64,000 nt of DNA. Origin: Bdellovibrionales bacterium (GTDB lineage: Bacteria > Bdellovibrionota > Bdellovibrionia > Bdellovibrionales > Bdellovibrionaceae). Position 1 is the first letter of the stretch. Each line of letters begins with the position of its first letter. Of the stretch, positions 1 to 8,363 are shown piece after piece. Where the stretch lies: contig JADJOV010000027.1 of assembly GCA_016713585.1 (NCBI GenBank), positions 1 to 64,000 of the forward strand, in the 5' to 3' direction. The notes under the pieces are model-generated. The model worked only from the letters and a program-made list of their open reading frames with translations. It searched no databases and was not told the origin of the DNA. A program made the translations under genes and the position numbers.

Positions 1-491
1 AGTGAAGCAGTCCAGGATATCATCGCAGCTTTGGAGCTGGCGTAGGCCGAGGTATCTGGAATAGGGCGCAAGCCTAAAGTTGAAGAAACGTTGATAATTG
101 CGCCATTTTGTTTTTCTTTCATCCAAGGGATAATCACTTTGGTCAGTTCAACCGGAGCTAAGAAATTAACTCGGAGCATAGTCTGCCAAATTGATAAATC
201 AGTCTCAAAGACTGGGCCCTTTTGAAAGACTCCCGCGTTGTTCACAAGAACACGGATTTGTTCTTTAAATGGGTCTAACTGTTGAAGGAAAAAATTTGCT
301 ATATTTTCTAACTTATTAAAGTCAAAGCAGATAATGTCACTGTTTGGAGCAAGGTTTTGGGTTTGTTGAAGATTTTCTTGATTGCGACCAACCAAAATAC
401 AGTGATAATTATGTTGTGCGAAAACTTGGGCTGTAGCTCGGCCTATTCCAGATCCTGCGCCGGTAATAACAACACTTTTTTTCTGGTCCAA
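1..491 (-). CDS. SDR-family NAD(P)-dependent oxidoreductase (C-terminus beyond left edge)
   Basis: Short-chain dehydrogenase/reductase with a Rossmann fold. The reverse strand from a TTG start at 491 reads a VVITGAGSGIG nucleotide-binding motif right after the N-terminus, then NNAG near the middle, and the catalytic Tyr-x-x-x-Lys as YASSK just before the window edge, so about the last third is missing. A GGAG ribosome binding site lies 5 bases upstream, and the TTG directly follows the TAA of the preceding outer-membrane protein frame, suggesting co-transcription. The substrate cannot be told from sequence; alcohol, sugar or fatty-acyl substrates are all possible in this family. Confidence 0.85.
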   Translation of the reverse strand, partial: MDQKKSVVITGAGSGIGRATAQVFAQHNYHCILVGRNQENLQQTQNLAPNSDIICFDFNKLENIANFFLQQLDPFKEQIRVLVNNAGVFQKGPVFETDLSIWQTMLRVNFLAPVELTKVIIPWMKEKQNGAIINVSSTLGLRPIPDTSAYASSKAAMISWTAS

Positions 492-1089
492 TTAGTCTCC
501 TAGGCGGCGTCTCAATCGCCACCACTCGTTTGGATAATCGATGGCGAATGGGAAACTCATCGAAAGTCTAAATAGATCTGATTTAACACCGACTGAAGAG
601 ACAGCTTGATCAAAAGAAGAGTAGGAAAAATTGGCTTTGAGTTCCTCGCTAAAAAAAATAGCTGAATCCAAGCTCAATTGAATTAAAATTAGAGTTTGAA
701 AAGGACTCGTCACTTGCCCCATAGAAATTAGAGTTTCTAATAAAGATCGTAGTCATCAGAGGGATATTCCATTCCCATCCAATCCCGACTCCAAGATTCC
801 ATAAGCCTCCTCTGAAGGATGGATCATAAAAGATATGGTCCAGCCCGCCACCGATAAGGAGGTGGACGTAATCTGAGTGCCAGCCTAGATTCATTCCCGC
901 AGTGAGTCCAGCTCCCTTGTAGGTAGGATCCTTGATCGAAGAAATTCCATAGGAGGCATGGATTGAGTTATAGGCCACCCCGGCATAGGGTTCGCCGTAA
1001 AAGACAACATCACTGCCGGCTAACGTGGGGCAGGGAATAAAAAACGTTAAAAACCCTAGTTTGAGTAAAATCAATTGAGGCAGCTTCAT
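492..1089 (-). CDS. Outer-membrane beta-barrel protein, frameshifted at a homopolymer
   Basis: Exported beta-barrel-like protein. From the ATG at 1089 (GGAAA-type site upstream) it reads a short signal peptide ending near TLAGS, then glycine- and aromatic-rich alternating strands. The first frame stops at 649 just after GFSYFF, at a run of eight T (positions 651-658). With seven T the frame continues for about 52 more residues with strand-like segments such as FRLSMSFPF and ends RRRLGD immediately before the SDR start. Either the protein ends at GFSYFF, which is a plausible barrel C-terminus, or the run carries an extra base; the continuous strand pattern favours the second. No specific family is recognised. 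Confidence 0.55.
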
Positions 1090-1268
1090 TTTATTTCCAA
1101 TACAAAGTCTAGTTTTTTCATATCGTTGATTGTGATGTAATTCAAAGAGAAACTCAACAAGCTGCATACCTCAAAATAGATAAAAGACCAGAAGATGATA
1201 GCCATCATAGATGCAACCGAGATAGAATGTCATCCTCTAAACTGAGAGGATGATAGATAGGGGTGAGT

Positions 1269-1765
1269 ATGTCTTATCAAGCAAATGATTCCATGACTCG
1301 AAAAGTGTATACGATTGGGTGGGATGAAAATTTACTCACGGCTTACCAAATGATGAAGGAGCATAAGATTCGACATTTACCAGTGGTTCGACATCAGGGG
1401 ATGTTGTAGGGGTTTTGTCCGATCGGGATCTTCAGAGGGCGATGCAATCTGATTTTGGAAAAGACCGTATGAAGCTCATTGAAACAGCACAGTTTCCCCA
1501 GGGAGCGCTTGTGCGGGACTATATGAACTGGCCTGTCCTTACTGTCGAACGGAATCAAGACCTTAAATCTGTCGTTAAAATGATGATGATTGATAAGATT
1601 TCTTCAGTGATTGTTACTGAAAAAAACGAGCTCGTGGGAATAATAACCACACAGGATTTGTTAAAAGTTCTGCTTGAATTTTTGTCTAATCCTGGATCCT
1701 CGAAGAAGTACGGGATTGAGAGCTTCTTCGAGGACGACTGGATTGGTTCAACATCAGTGGTTTAG
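1269..1765 (+). CDS. CBS-domain pair protein, frameshifted
   Basis: Two CBS motifs, the regulatory module that binds adenosyl nucleotides. From the ATG at 1269 (GGGGTG upstream) the first frame reads a CBS half ending IRHLPVVRHQGM then stops at TAG. Shifting one base at the G run 1397-1400 continues as GDVVGVLSDRDLQRAM, exactly the expected end of CBS1, then CBS2 with VTEKNELVGIITTQDLLKVL, and a short acidic tail. One missing G (five to four) explains the break. It is a stand-alone protein of about 165 residues with no fused enzyme or channel, so its target is unknown. The lesion is either a sequencing error, a true pseudogene, or slippage-prone. Confidence 0.75.
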
Positions 1766-1778
1766 AAGCCTTTTGATA

Positions 1779-2036
1779 TTATGCTGTTTTCTTTTTACTC
1801 GCAGCAGCGTGAGAGGCTTCCCACGCATAGTGTTTTTTATCAAAATCAGGAACTTTTTGTCCGTTCTTATTAATGAGACCATCTTTAAACCAAGTAAAAT
1901 GGGTGTCACAGAACTCGGCGCGTAGAGCTTTGCTTCGGCAACTATCTGCCTTACAGAGTCCACTCGAGATTGAGATAACATTGTTTGGTATTTGCTTGTC
2001 TAGCTTCTTTGGTTCAGATTTATTCGAATCAGACAT
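1779..2036 (-). CDS. Small hypothetical protein with Cys/His metal-site pattern
   Basis: 85 residues with a very strong ribosome binding site (AGGAGG four bases before the ATG). The centre carries three cysteines and a histidine, CKADSC followed by FCDTH, which could bind zinc, and the C-terminus is lysine-rich. There is no signal peptide, so it is probably cytoplasmic. It converges on the CBS gene with 13 bases between their stops. I recognise no named family; the function is unknown. Confidence 0.7.
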   Translation of the reverse strand: MSDSNKSEPKKLDKQIPNNVISISSGLCKADSCRSKALRAEFCDTHFTWFKDGLINKNGQKVPDFDKKHYAWEASHAAASKKKTA

Positions 2037-2112
2037 ATGACCTCCTCGTCTAAGGTCTTATCGACGAAGGGCCTTTAAAACTTGAGGGAAATCTTAAAGC
2101 AAGCATCCCATT

Positions 2113-3273
2113 CTAAGCATCCAATTCAATTTTAGCGATGGTTTGCATCTGCATATTCGTAGTTCCTTCGTATATTTGCCCGATTTTTGCGTCGCGCCAA
2201 AATTTTTCAACAGGGTATTCTTTTGTGAATCCATTGCCGCCAAAAAGATCAATGGCTTGCGAGGTGATTTTTTCGGCGGCTCTTGATGCAAACAATTTTG
2301 CCATGGCGGCTGCCTCGATAAAATCCTTGCCAGCATCTTTCAATCGCGCCGCATTATACACCAGCAATCGGGCAGCTTCTAAGTCAGTTCGCATTTCAGC
2401 GAGTTGAAATTGAACACCTTGAAACTGAGCAATGGGCTTTCCGAATTGCTCCCGAGATTTTATATAGCCAAGCGCAGCTTCATAGGCACCCTGAGCAATT
2501 CCGACCATCTGAGCGCCGATCCCGATCCGACCTTCATTGAGGGTTTCAATTGCAATTTTATAGCCTTTACCCACTTCGCCAAGGACATTGCTGACTGGAA
2601 CTTCACAGTTCTCAAACAGAAGTTCGCAGGTTGAGCTTGCTCGAATTCCTAGCTTATCTTCTTTCTTCCCCACGCGAAACCCAGCAAATCCGCGCTCAAC
2701 GATAAAGGCAGTAATTCCCTTATATCCTTGAGAAGGATTGATATTAGCAAACACAATAAAAAGGTTAGCCTCATTGCCGCTTGTAATCCATAGTTTCGAG
2801 CCGTTCAGAATGTACTTGTCCCCTTTGACTTCGGCTCGGGCCTTGAGAGCAAAGGCATCAGATCCACTTGAGCTCTCTGAGAGCGCATAGGCTCCCACCC
2901 ACTCAGCAGAAAGTTTTGGAAGATACTTGTTTTTAAGAGGCTCAGAGCCCCACTTCAAGAATGCATTTGTGACTAAGGTATTCTGAACGTCCATCAAGAC
3001 ACTGACAGAAGCATCAACCCGGCCCAATTCTTCCACAGCTAGGCAGGCCATGGTGAATGTTGCACCGGCGCCGCCAAATTTTTCTGGACTTTCAACACCC
3101 ATCAATCCCATCTCAAAGAGTTTCTTGACGATTTGGGGATCCATTTTGGCCTCTGCATCCATCTTTGAAACAAGAGGCTTAATTTCATTTTCGGCAAACT
3201 GGCGGACGGCCTCTCGAAATGCAGATTCTTCCTCAGAAAGATCTGTCAGGGCTGGGCAGGATGTTGGGTTCAT
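2113..3273 (-). CDS. Acyl-CoA dehydrogenase
   Basis: FAD-dependent enzyme that introduces the alpha,beta double bond in acyl-CoA during fatty-acid or branched-chain amino-acid breakdown. The 386-residue length and layout match the short/branched-chain ACAD family: N-terminal helical domain, flavin-contact segment ALSESSSGSDA near 130, WITSGNEA, then the C-terminal helical domain with REQFGKPIAQFQ and the catalytic glutamate in IYEGTTNMQ (about residue 369). The ATG is preceded by AAGGAG. It is monocistronic here, without an electron-transfer flavoprotein nearby. An imperfect inverted repeat lies just upstream and could be an operator. The chain-length preference is not deducible. Confidence 0.93.
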   Translation of the reverse strand: MNPTSCPALTDLSEEESAFREAVRQFAENEIKPLVSKMDAEAKMDPQIVKKLFEMGLMGVESPEKFGGAGATFTMACLAVEELGRVDASVSVLMDVQNTLVTNAFLKWGSEPLKNKYLPKLSAEWVGAYALSESSSGSDAFALKARAEVKGDKYILNGSKLWITSGNEANLFIVFANINPSQGYKGITAFIVERGFAGFRVGKKEDKLGIRASSTCELLFENCEVPVSNVLGEVGKGYKIAIETLNEGRIGIGAQMVGIAQGAYEAALGYIKSREQFGKPIAQFQGVQFQLAEMRTDLEAARLLVYNAARLKDAGKDFIEAAAMAKLFASRAAEKITSQAIDLFGGNGFTKEYPVEKFWRDAKIGQIYEGTTNMQMQTIAKIELDA

Positions 3274-3286
3274 ACTAATCTCCTTA

Positions 3287-3336
3287 TGACGGTCAAAATT
3301 GGGGAATATTTCGCAACTTATACCAATTTGCCGTCA
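3287..3336. promoter_or_regulatory. Imperfect inverted repeat upstream of acyl-CoA dehydrogenase
   Basis: Arms TGACGGTCAAAATTGG (3287-3302) and CCAATTTGCCGTCA (3323-3336) are inverted copies apart from a two-base insertion, about 20 bases apart. The repeat begins 14 bases before the dehydrogenase ATG. Placement fits an operator for a TetR- or FadR-like repressor, or a leader hairpin; no regulator gene is adjacent. Confidence 0.3.
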
Positions 3337-3436
3337 AAAACAAAGTGACATGCAGAAGAAAGCTACCCGCAGAAGAAAGTGAATTCAAGAGAACTCTTTC
3401 TGGACTTCCGGCGAGGCCTGGTGCTAGCCTAACTCA

Positions 3437-4096
3437 ATGGATAATTTTATTGAGATTGGTCACAAGCTTGCGCTTTTTTATGTGCCTTTTTTATTTGCAC
3501 TTTGTTTTCATGAGTTTGCCCATGGTTGGATTGCCAAGCTCCGGGGAGATAACACTGCTGAAATGATGGGCAGATTAACCTTGAATCCCATGGCCCATGC
3601 GGACTGGATTGGAACTTTTGCGCTTCCAATTATGGCGATTGTATTTAGTGTTCCAATTTTTTTTGGTTGGGCCAAACCAGTTCCAGTAAATATTCGCAAC
3701 CTCAAGAATCCTCGGGTGGATATGTTTTGGATTGCCCTGGCTGGACCTGCTTCGAACATTCTTTTGGCAGTTCTTGGCGCTCTGGTCTTAGGGATCACGG
3801 CAAGAACTGTGGGCGCAACTGATATGATTAAGGCATTGGTTCAAATGCTAAGTATGTTTATTACAATTAATCTATTTCTGGCCATTTTTAATTTTTTGCC
3901 GCTTCATCCATTGGATGGAGGAAAGGTATTGGCTCGTTTTCTGCCAGCTTCGATAAACTACAAGCTTGAGCAAAATGAGCATATTACCAGTCTTGTACTT
4001 CTTGTTTTGGTGATGTCTGGATCCTTACGCTTTCTAGTTATTCCTGTAGAATATCTTCATAACTTATTTATTACACTTGCCTTGGGGATGGCCTGA
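3437..4096 (+). CDS. M50 family site-2-protease-like zinc metalloprotease
   Basis: Polytopic membrane protein of 219 residues. The zinc motif HExxH is HEFAH at residues 25-29 inside the first hydrophobic segment, and the second metal ligand Asp is in PLHPLDGGKV near residue 155. It lacks a PDZ domain, so it belongs to the compact YwhC/Rip-type group rather than RseP. It would cleave within the membrane; the substrate is unknown. The stop codon overlaps the trpS start (TGATG), so the two genes are translationally coupled and form an operon with scpA and scpB, an arrangement also met in other bacteria. Confidence 0.9.
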   Translation: MDNFIEIGHKLALFYVPFLFALCFHEFAHGWIAKLRGDNTAEMMGRLTLNPMAHADWIGTFALPIMAIVFSVPIFFGWAKPVPVNIRNLKNPRVDMFWIALAGPASNILLAVLGALVLGITARTVGATDMIKALVQMLSMFITINLFLAIFNFLPLHPLDGGKVLARFLPASINYKLEQNEHITSLVLLVLVMSGSLRFLVIPVEYLHNLFITLALGMA

Positions 4097-5088
4097 TGAG
4101 TCAACCTTCTCGAGAGCGTTTGATGACAGGTATCCGGGTCACCGGACCGCTCCATATTGGTCACTATTGGGGAACCATGAAAAATTGGGCCCAATTTCAA
4201 AATGACTATGAGTGTTTTTTTGGAGTCATGGACTGGCATGGAATGACTTCGGCCTACAAAATCTCGTCCCAGATTCTTGGGTGGAGTGAGGAAATGGTCG
4301 CAGAGTTTCTTGCATGGGGACTAGATCCAGAAAAGAGCACAATATTTATTCAAAGCCAAGTTCCTGAGCATCTCGAACTTTTTATGGTCTTTGCCAATCT
4401 CACGCCGATGGGTTGGCTTGAACGGGTTCCCACCTGGAAGGATGCAGAAGCTGATGCGAAACAAAGCGATACTCATAACTTAGGTCGATTTGCTTATCCT
4501 GTTTTGCAGGCTGCAGATATTGCAATTTATCAAGGGAAAAAAGTTCCAGTCGGGGCGGATCAAGTTTCTCATTTGGAACTGTCTCGGGAAATAATTCGCC
4601 GTTTCAATCATTTATACAAGGCAAAACTAACTGAGCCCACAGCGATTCTGACTGAGACCCCGGCGATTCCCGGGCTCGATGGTCGTAAGATGTCAAAATC
4701 TTATAGCAATTTCGTCCTGCTGACCGAAGAGACCGAGAAGGCTCTGCGGAAAAAAGTCAATGCGATGGTCACAGATCCTCAGCGAGTTCACAGAACAGAT
4801 CCGGGCGATCCATTAAAGTGTTCTGTCTATGGATACCACAAGCTTTACTCCCAGGGAGATTTGACCTGGGTTGAAGAAGGTTGTCGCAGTGCAGGGATTG
4901 GCTGTGGAGATTGTAAGGCAAAGTTGTCGGAGAATATTGATAAAATTTCTGCTGGTCCCAGAGCTCTCAAACAAGAGTTATTGGCCGATCGAAAAAAGCT
5001 ACGAGATATGATTCGATTTGGAAATGAAAAGGCGCGTAATGAAGCTCGTAAAACACTTGAACTTATTCGTTCATCTATGAAATGGTGA
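4096..5088 (+). CDS. trpS: Tryptophanyl-tRNA synthetase
   Basis: Charges tRNA-Trp with tryptophan (class Ib synthetase). The class I signature appears as PLHIGHY at residues 18-24 and the second ATP-binding motif as GRKMSKS near residue 200. The length of 330 residues is normal. The VGADQVSHLE segment of the Trp/Tyr synthetase Rossmann fold is present. The ATG overlaps the stop of the protease gene by one base and the gene is followed after three bases by scpA, so it is inside a tight operon. Confidence 0.97.
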   Translation: MSQPSRERLMTGIRVTGPLHIGHYWGTMKNWAQFQNDYECFFGVMDWHGMTSAYKISSQILGWSEEMVAEFLAWGLDPEKSTIFIQSQVPEHLELFMVFANLTPMGWLERVPTWKDAEADAKQSDTHNLGRFAYPVLQAADIAIYQGKKVPVGADQVSHLELSREIIRRFNHLYKAKLTEPTAILTETPAIPGLDGRKMSKSYSNFVLLTEETEKALRKKVNAMVTDPQRVHRTDPGDPLKCSVYGYHKLYSQGDLTWVEEGCRSAGIGCGDCKAKLSENIDKISAGPRALKQELLADRKKLRDMIRFGNEKARNEARKTLELIRSSMKW

Positions 5089-5091
5089 CTT

Positions 5092-6153
5092 ATGAGTATA
5101 ACGGTCCAGCTCCCAAAATTTGAAGGTCCTTTAGCACTTCTTCTCTATCTTATTCGAAAAGAAGAGATGGATATTATGGATATTAAAATCCATGAAATCA
5201 CCGGTCAGTATTTAAAATTACTTAAATTAATGAAGGAATTGGATTTGGAAGTGGCCGGCGAATTCGTGGCAATGGCTTCAACTCTAATTCATATTAAATC
5301 TCGAATGCTATTGCCGCAATACGACGAAAACGGAGAAATCGTAGCCAATGAGGATCCACGCAAGGAGTTGGTTCAGAAGTTATTGGAATATCAAAAATAT
5401 CAAGAGGCTGCGAAACTTCTTTATGAACGTCCTTTAGTTGGACGGGACGTCTGGCTTCGCGGTATTCGCGAAACTCTGGTTCCTCAGGAGGAAGAAATTG
5501 AAATCGAGGAAAATGCTTTGTTCGGTTTGATTTCGATTTACCGAAAGCTTCTTCGGACCGTTAAGAATAAAATTCACACCGTGACTGCAAAAACACAGTC
5601 TATCGCAAGTCGCATTCTTGAGATTCGCGAACGTCTGATCATTGGCCATCGGGTGGCGATGATGGAGCTTGTCACTGATATGCAAGGGCGCTCGACCCAA
5701 GTCTTAATTACTTTTCTCTCCCTTTTGGAATTGGGGAAACTTGGTTTTGTAAATCTGTATCAAAGCGAGGCCTATGCTGAAATTTGGATTGAGGCGAATC
5801 GGGTTATCGATAGTGATGTCATCACTCGCGTGGAAGAATATGATAATTTGAATCCAGAACAGGTCGCTTTGAATATGGCAGCCAAGGCCGAATCAGAGTC
5901 AGAATTAGAAATTGAAGCAGGGATAGAAGCAGAATCAGGGGCTGAAGAATTTGTGCTAAAAGATGCGGAAGACGTGGTTGAGGCCTCGGTTCCTGTTCAA
6001 AACATTGAAGATCTGCATGCAGGCTTGCTTGAAGAAGTTTTGACGCCAGAAATGGCTACGGATGAGGAAATCGCCAAAGCTATAAGTGAAGCAGATAACG
6101 AAGCAAATAGTGAGTCCGATCAGTTTGAAAACAACGGAGAGTCTAATGCCTAA
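5092..6153 (+). CDS. scpA: Segregation and condensation protein A
   Basis: Kleisin subunit that bridges Smc heads in chromosome condensation. The N-terminal FEGPLALLLYLIRKEEMDIMD is characteristic (residues 10-30). The ScpA core runs to about residue 255, after which the protein has an unusual, highly acidic tail of about 90 residues (many Glu, Asp, Ala). The usual length is 230-280, so this is long at 353. It starts three bases after trpS and its stop overlaps the scpB start by eight bases. Smc itself is not in the window. Confidence 0.95.
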   Translation: MSITVQLPKFEGPLALLLYLIRKEEMDIMDIKIHEITGQYLKLLKLMKELDLEVAGEFVAMASTLIHIKSRMLLPQYDENGEIVANEDPRKELVQKLLEYQKYQEAAKLLYERPLVGRDVWLRGIRETLVPQEEEIEIEENALFGLISIYRKLLRTVKNKIHTVTAKTQSIASRILEIRERLIIGHRVAMMELVTDMQGRSTQVLITFLSLLELGKLGFVNLYQSEAYAEIWIEANRVIDSDVITRVEEYDNLNPEQVALNMAAKAESESELEIEAGIEAESGAEEFVLKDAEDVVEASVPVQNIEDLHAGLLEEVLTPEMATDEEIAKAISEADNEANSESDQFENNGESNA

Positions 6154-7501
6154 GAATCAGACAAAAGACCAGACCCCAGAGCTTCCGGTTGAGGAAATCG
6201 GTGAAGATATTGTTGAAGATTTAGTTGAGGATGTTGTTGAAGTCGATGTTTTCTCCGAAGAGAGTCTCTTTTTGACGGAGTCTGGAATTACCGAAACCGA
6301 AACCCCGGGTTTTTTGCCCGAAGAGCCTATGGCGGCCGAACCAGAGCAAATGTCTTTGGAATTGGAGGGGACAGAGCTTGGGGCTTTTGAGTCAGCTCCT
6401 ATTGAGGAAGTCCATTTCGTCGAAGATGAAAGACTTGAGTCAATTATCGAAAGCATTTTGTTTGCGAGCGATCGCCCCGTCAGTTTAGCGTCTCTGAAGC
6501 TTATATTTAAAGGGACCAACGTCAAAGGGGATAGAATTAAGAGAACACTTGAAAGATTGGCCGTGGAGTACGCTGGGTCAACTCGGGGTGTAACGCTTGA
6601 GGAAGTTCCAGGCGGTTATCAGCTTCGGACGAAGATCGATAATTTGGAATTTCTGCGCGGAAACTTGAAGGCACGGGTTTTTAAGTTATCTGGTCCTGCC
6701 CTAGAAGTACTTTCAATTTTGGCCTACAAACAACCGGTTATTAAAGCTGAGATTGATCAAATTCGAGGGGTTGAATCAGGACATTTACTTCGGGCTTTAA
6801 TGGAAAAAGGTCTAGCAAATTTCGAAGGCAAGAGTGATTTTCCTGGACGACCAATGCAATACGGGACGACTAAAAAGTTTTTAGAAATTTTTGGCCTCAG
6901 AAATCTTAAAGAGCTTCCAACTCTCAGTCAAATTGATGAACTGTTGCCTGAGGGCATCGGCGAAGAGGAGCTTCCAGCAAAGCCTATGCTGAGTGATATT
7001 ACCGACGGTCTAGCAACCAGCGTTGGGAATAGCTATTCACAAGGGGAAGAGGAACTTGAAAAAATCCAGTCCCAGCTTGAGGATATCACAACATCTTCAG
7101 ACTTTTTTGAACAAGAAAAAATTCGTCAACGGCAAAAGAAAGATTTGGAAAAGGCGCAAAATATTCGAGAGGCGCTCGCTGTTAATGAAGCCGTTTCCAC
7201 TAGGGATTTGAATTGGCTCAAGAGGTACGATGAAGCGCTTGCCAGGGGCGAAGATCTGGCCACTCAGCCAGCCTCGACAGAAGTGAGTGCAGAAGGTGGC
7301 ACAGCGGATAGTCATTTGAGCAGCAGATCGGAAGATGTCGGTGATAGGGACGAAGATAATGATAAAGAAGATGATGATGTTCCCCATATAGAAGATGAGA
7401 TTCCTTTCGAATTAGAAGCCGACGATGATGGGAACGACAATGGGATCGACGAAGAGAATCAAACGAACCATCGCAAGGATCCCGAGGCTGATCACTTTTG
7501 A
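6146..7501 (+). CDS. scpB: Segregation and condensation protein B with long acidic extensions
   Basis: Winged-helix partner of ScpA and Smc. I place the start at the ATG at 6146, which has a GGAGAG site and overlaps the scpA stop by eight bases. The conserved core (LESIIESILFASDRPVS... LAYKQPVIKAEIDQIRG... GRPMQYGTTKKFLEIFGL) spans about residues 95-265. It is preceded by about 90 acidic residues and followed by about 185 residues that are charged, with a coiled-coil-like stretch and a poly-acidic end. Typical ScpB is under 200 residues, so 451 residues is exceptional. Extensions on both partners suggest a lineage-specific interaction. Confidence 0.93.
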   Translation: MPKNQTKDQTPELPVEEIGEDIVEDLVEDVVEVDVFSEESLFLTESGITETETPGFLPEEPMAAEPEQMSLELEGTELGAFESAPIEEVHFVEDERLESIIESILFASDRPVSLASLKLIFKGTNVKGDRIKRTLERLAVEYAGSTRGVTLEEVPGGYQLRTKIDNLEFLRGNLKARVFKLSGPALEVLSILAYKQPVIKAEIDQIRGVESGHLLRALMEKGLANFEGKSDFPGRPMQYGTTKKFLEIFGLRNLKELPTLSQIDELLPEGIGEEELPAKPMLSDITDGLATSVGNSYSQGEEELEKIQSQLEDITTSSDFFEQEKIRQRQKKDLEKAQNIREALAVNEAVSTRDLNWLKRYDEALARGEDLATQPASTEVSAEGGTADSHLSSRSEDVGDRDEDNDKEDDDVPHIEDEIPFELEADDDGNDNGIDEENQTNHRKDPEADHF

Positions 7502-7516
7502 AAACCCTTTGGGACT

Positions 7517-7569
7517 GAAACTGATGTCCTTGAGTGGTCCCTTCAGGGACACTCAAGGACATCAGTTTC
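7517..7569 (+). promoter_or_regulatory. Long near-perfect hairpin between scpB and the NorE-like gene
   Basis: Arms at 7517-7541 and 7546-7569 pair over 24 bases with one bulged G and a TTCA loop. The 3' side runs into a T-containing stretch without a clean T run. It lies 15 bases after the scpB stop and encloses the first usable ATG (7524) of the next gene in its 5' arm. It could act as a terminator, an RNA-stabilising structure, or a lock on translation of the downstream gene. Confidence 0.7.
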
Positions 7570-8114
7570 TTTGGGATTTACCTGGTGGGTTGTTTGTTTG
7601 GCTTATCTCCCTTCATGAGTCGCTGTTATTTTTTGTTGGATTAGTCGTTTTTAAATATCACAAGTCGTTTGAGCCACTGTTGTTTAAGCAGGAGAGCGCT
7701 CATTTGAGTTTATGGTATGGGATATCATACACCATCATCTTATTGTTAAGTGGTTGGGCAATCGCTGAGGCCCAGGCAAGTTACGAAAAGCAGGCTCAGA
7801 AAGGTGGGCAGATTTATCACCTTTTAGGACTGGCGTTGGGATTTTTATTCTTAGTCATGAAGGTTTTTGATTTTGCAGATAAAGTTAACAAAGGGAAGAG
7901 CTTCGGTGAAAGCTCTTATTGGGCACTCTATTGGTTTCTTAATGGTTTTCATTTTATTCATGTATTGATCGGCGTCATTTTCCTTTTTAGTCTGCTACTG
8001 AGTATGCGACGAAAGGCCAGCGATCTTGAGACCTTCAAGTCTGTGAGTGTTTTTTGGCACGCCTGTGATCTTATCTGGATTTTGTTGTTTTCTAGTATGT
8101 ATATGGGAAGCTGA
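7524..8114 (+). CDS. NorE/cytochrome c oxidase subunit III-like membrane protein
   Basis: Haem-copper oxidase subunit III family protein, here about 196 residues with five hydrophobic helices. It begins LPGGLFVWLISLHESLLFF, matching the first helix of this family, and has SYWALYWFLNGFHFIHVLIG and the late FWHACDLIWILLF helix with the conserved His-x-x-Asp-x-x-W. No catalytic subunit I lies nearby, and the next gene is NorF-like, so the pair resembles norE-norF, accessory to nitric-oxide reductase. The start is uncertain: the ATG at 7524 sits in a hairpin stem; the TTG just before the first helix (about 7593) is an alternative. Confidence 0.8.
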   Translation: MSLSGPFRDTQGHQFLWDLPGGLFVWLISLHESLLFFVGLVVFKYHKSFEPLLFKQESAHLSLWYGISYTIILLLSGWAIAEAQASYEKQAQKGGQIYHLLGLALGFLFLVMKVFDFADKVNKGKSFGESSYWALYWFLNGFHFIHVLIGVIFLFSLLLSMRRKASDLETFKSVSVFWHACDLIWILLFSSMYMGS

Positions 8115-8115
8115 T

Positions 8116-8325
8116 ATGAATCTTAAGCTCGTGTTCTTGATTCTAATTTCATTATTCGGTGTTAGCATCTACACCAGTTCATCTTTACTTTTGCTGACAG
8201 TTGTTTTGGCAAAAATTATACTAATTTTGCTTTTCTTTATGGAATTAAAAAATTGCCATCAGGCAATGATGATGGGGATTTTTCTTTTCTTTGTGGTGGG
8301 GACAAGTTTGGTTATTCTTCTGTAA
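8116..8325 (+). CDS. NorF-like / cytochrome c oxidase subunit IV-like small membrane protein
   Basis: 69 residues, almost entirely hydrophobic, with three short helices and MELKNCHQAMM in the middle, as in the prokaryotic COX4/NorF family where a MELR-like motif precedes a histidine. The start is the ATG one base after the stop of the subunit III-like gene, so both are co-translated. Probable role: assembly or stability partner of an oxidase or nitric-oxide reductase encoded elsewhere. Confidence 0.75.
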   Translation: MNLKLVFLILISLFGVSIYTSSSLLLLTVVLAKIILILLFFMELKNCHQAMMMGIFLFFVVGTSLVILL

Positions 8326-8363
8326 TTGCAGGGTGCTAGCGGGCGATTTGGGAATGATTCTAC

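Noticed and set aside
7425..7523. Upstream extension of the NorE-like gene into scpB
   Set aside because: It would overlap the scpB acidic tail, has no ribosome site, and adds residues unlike the family.
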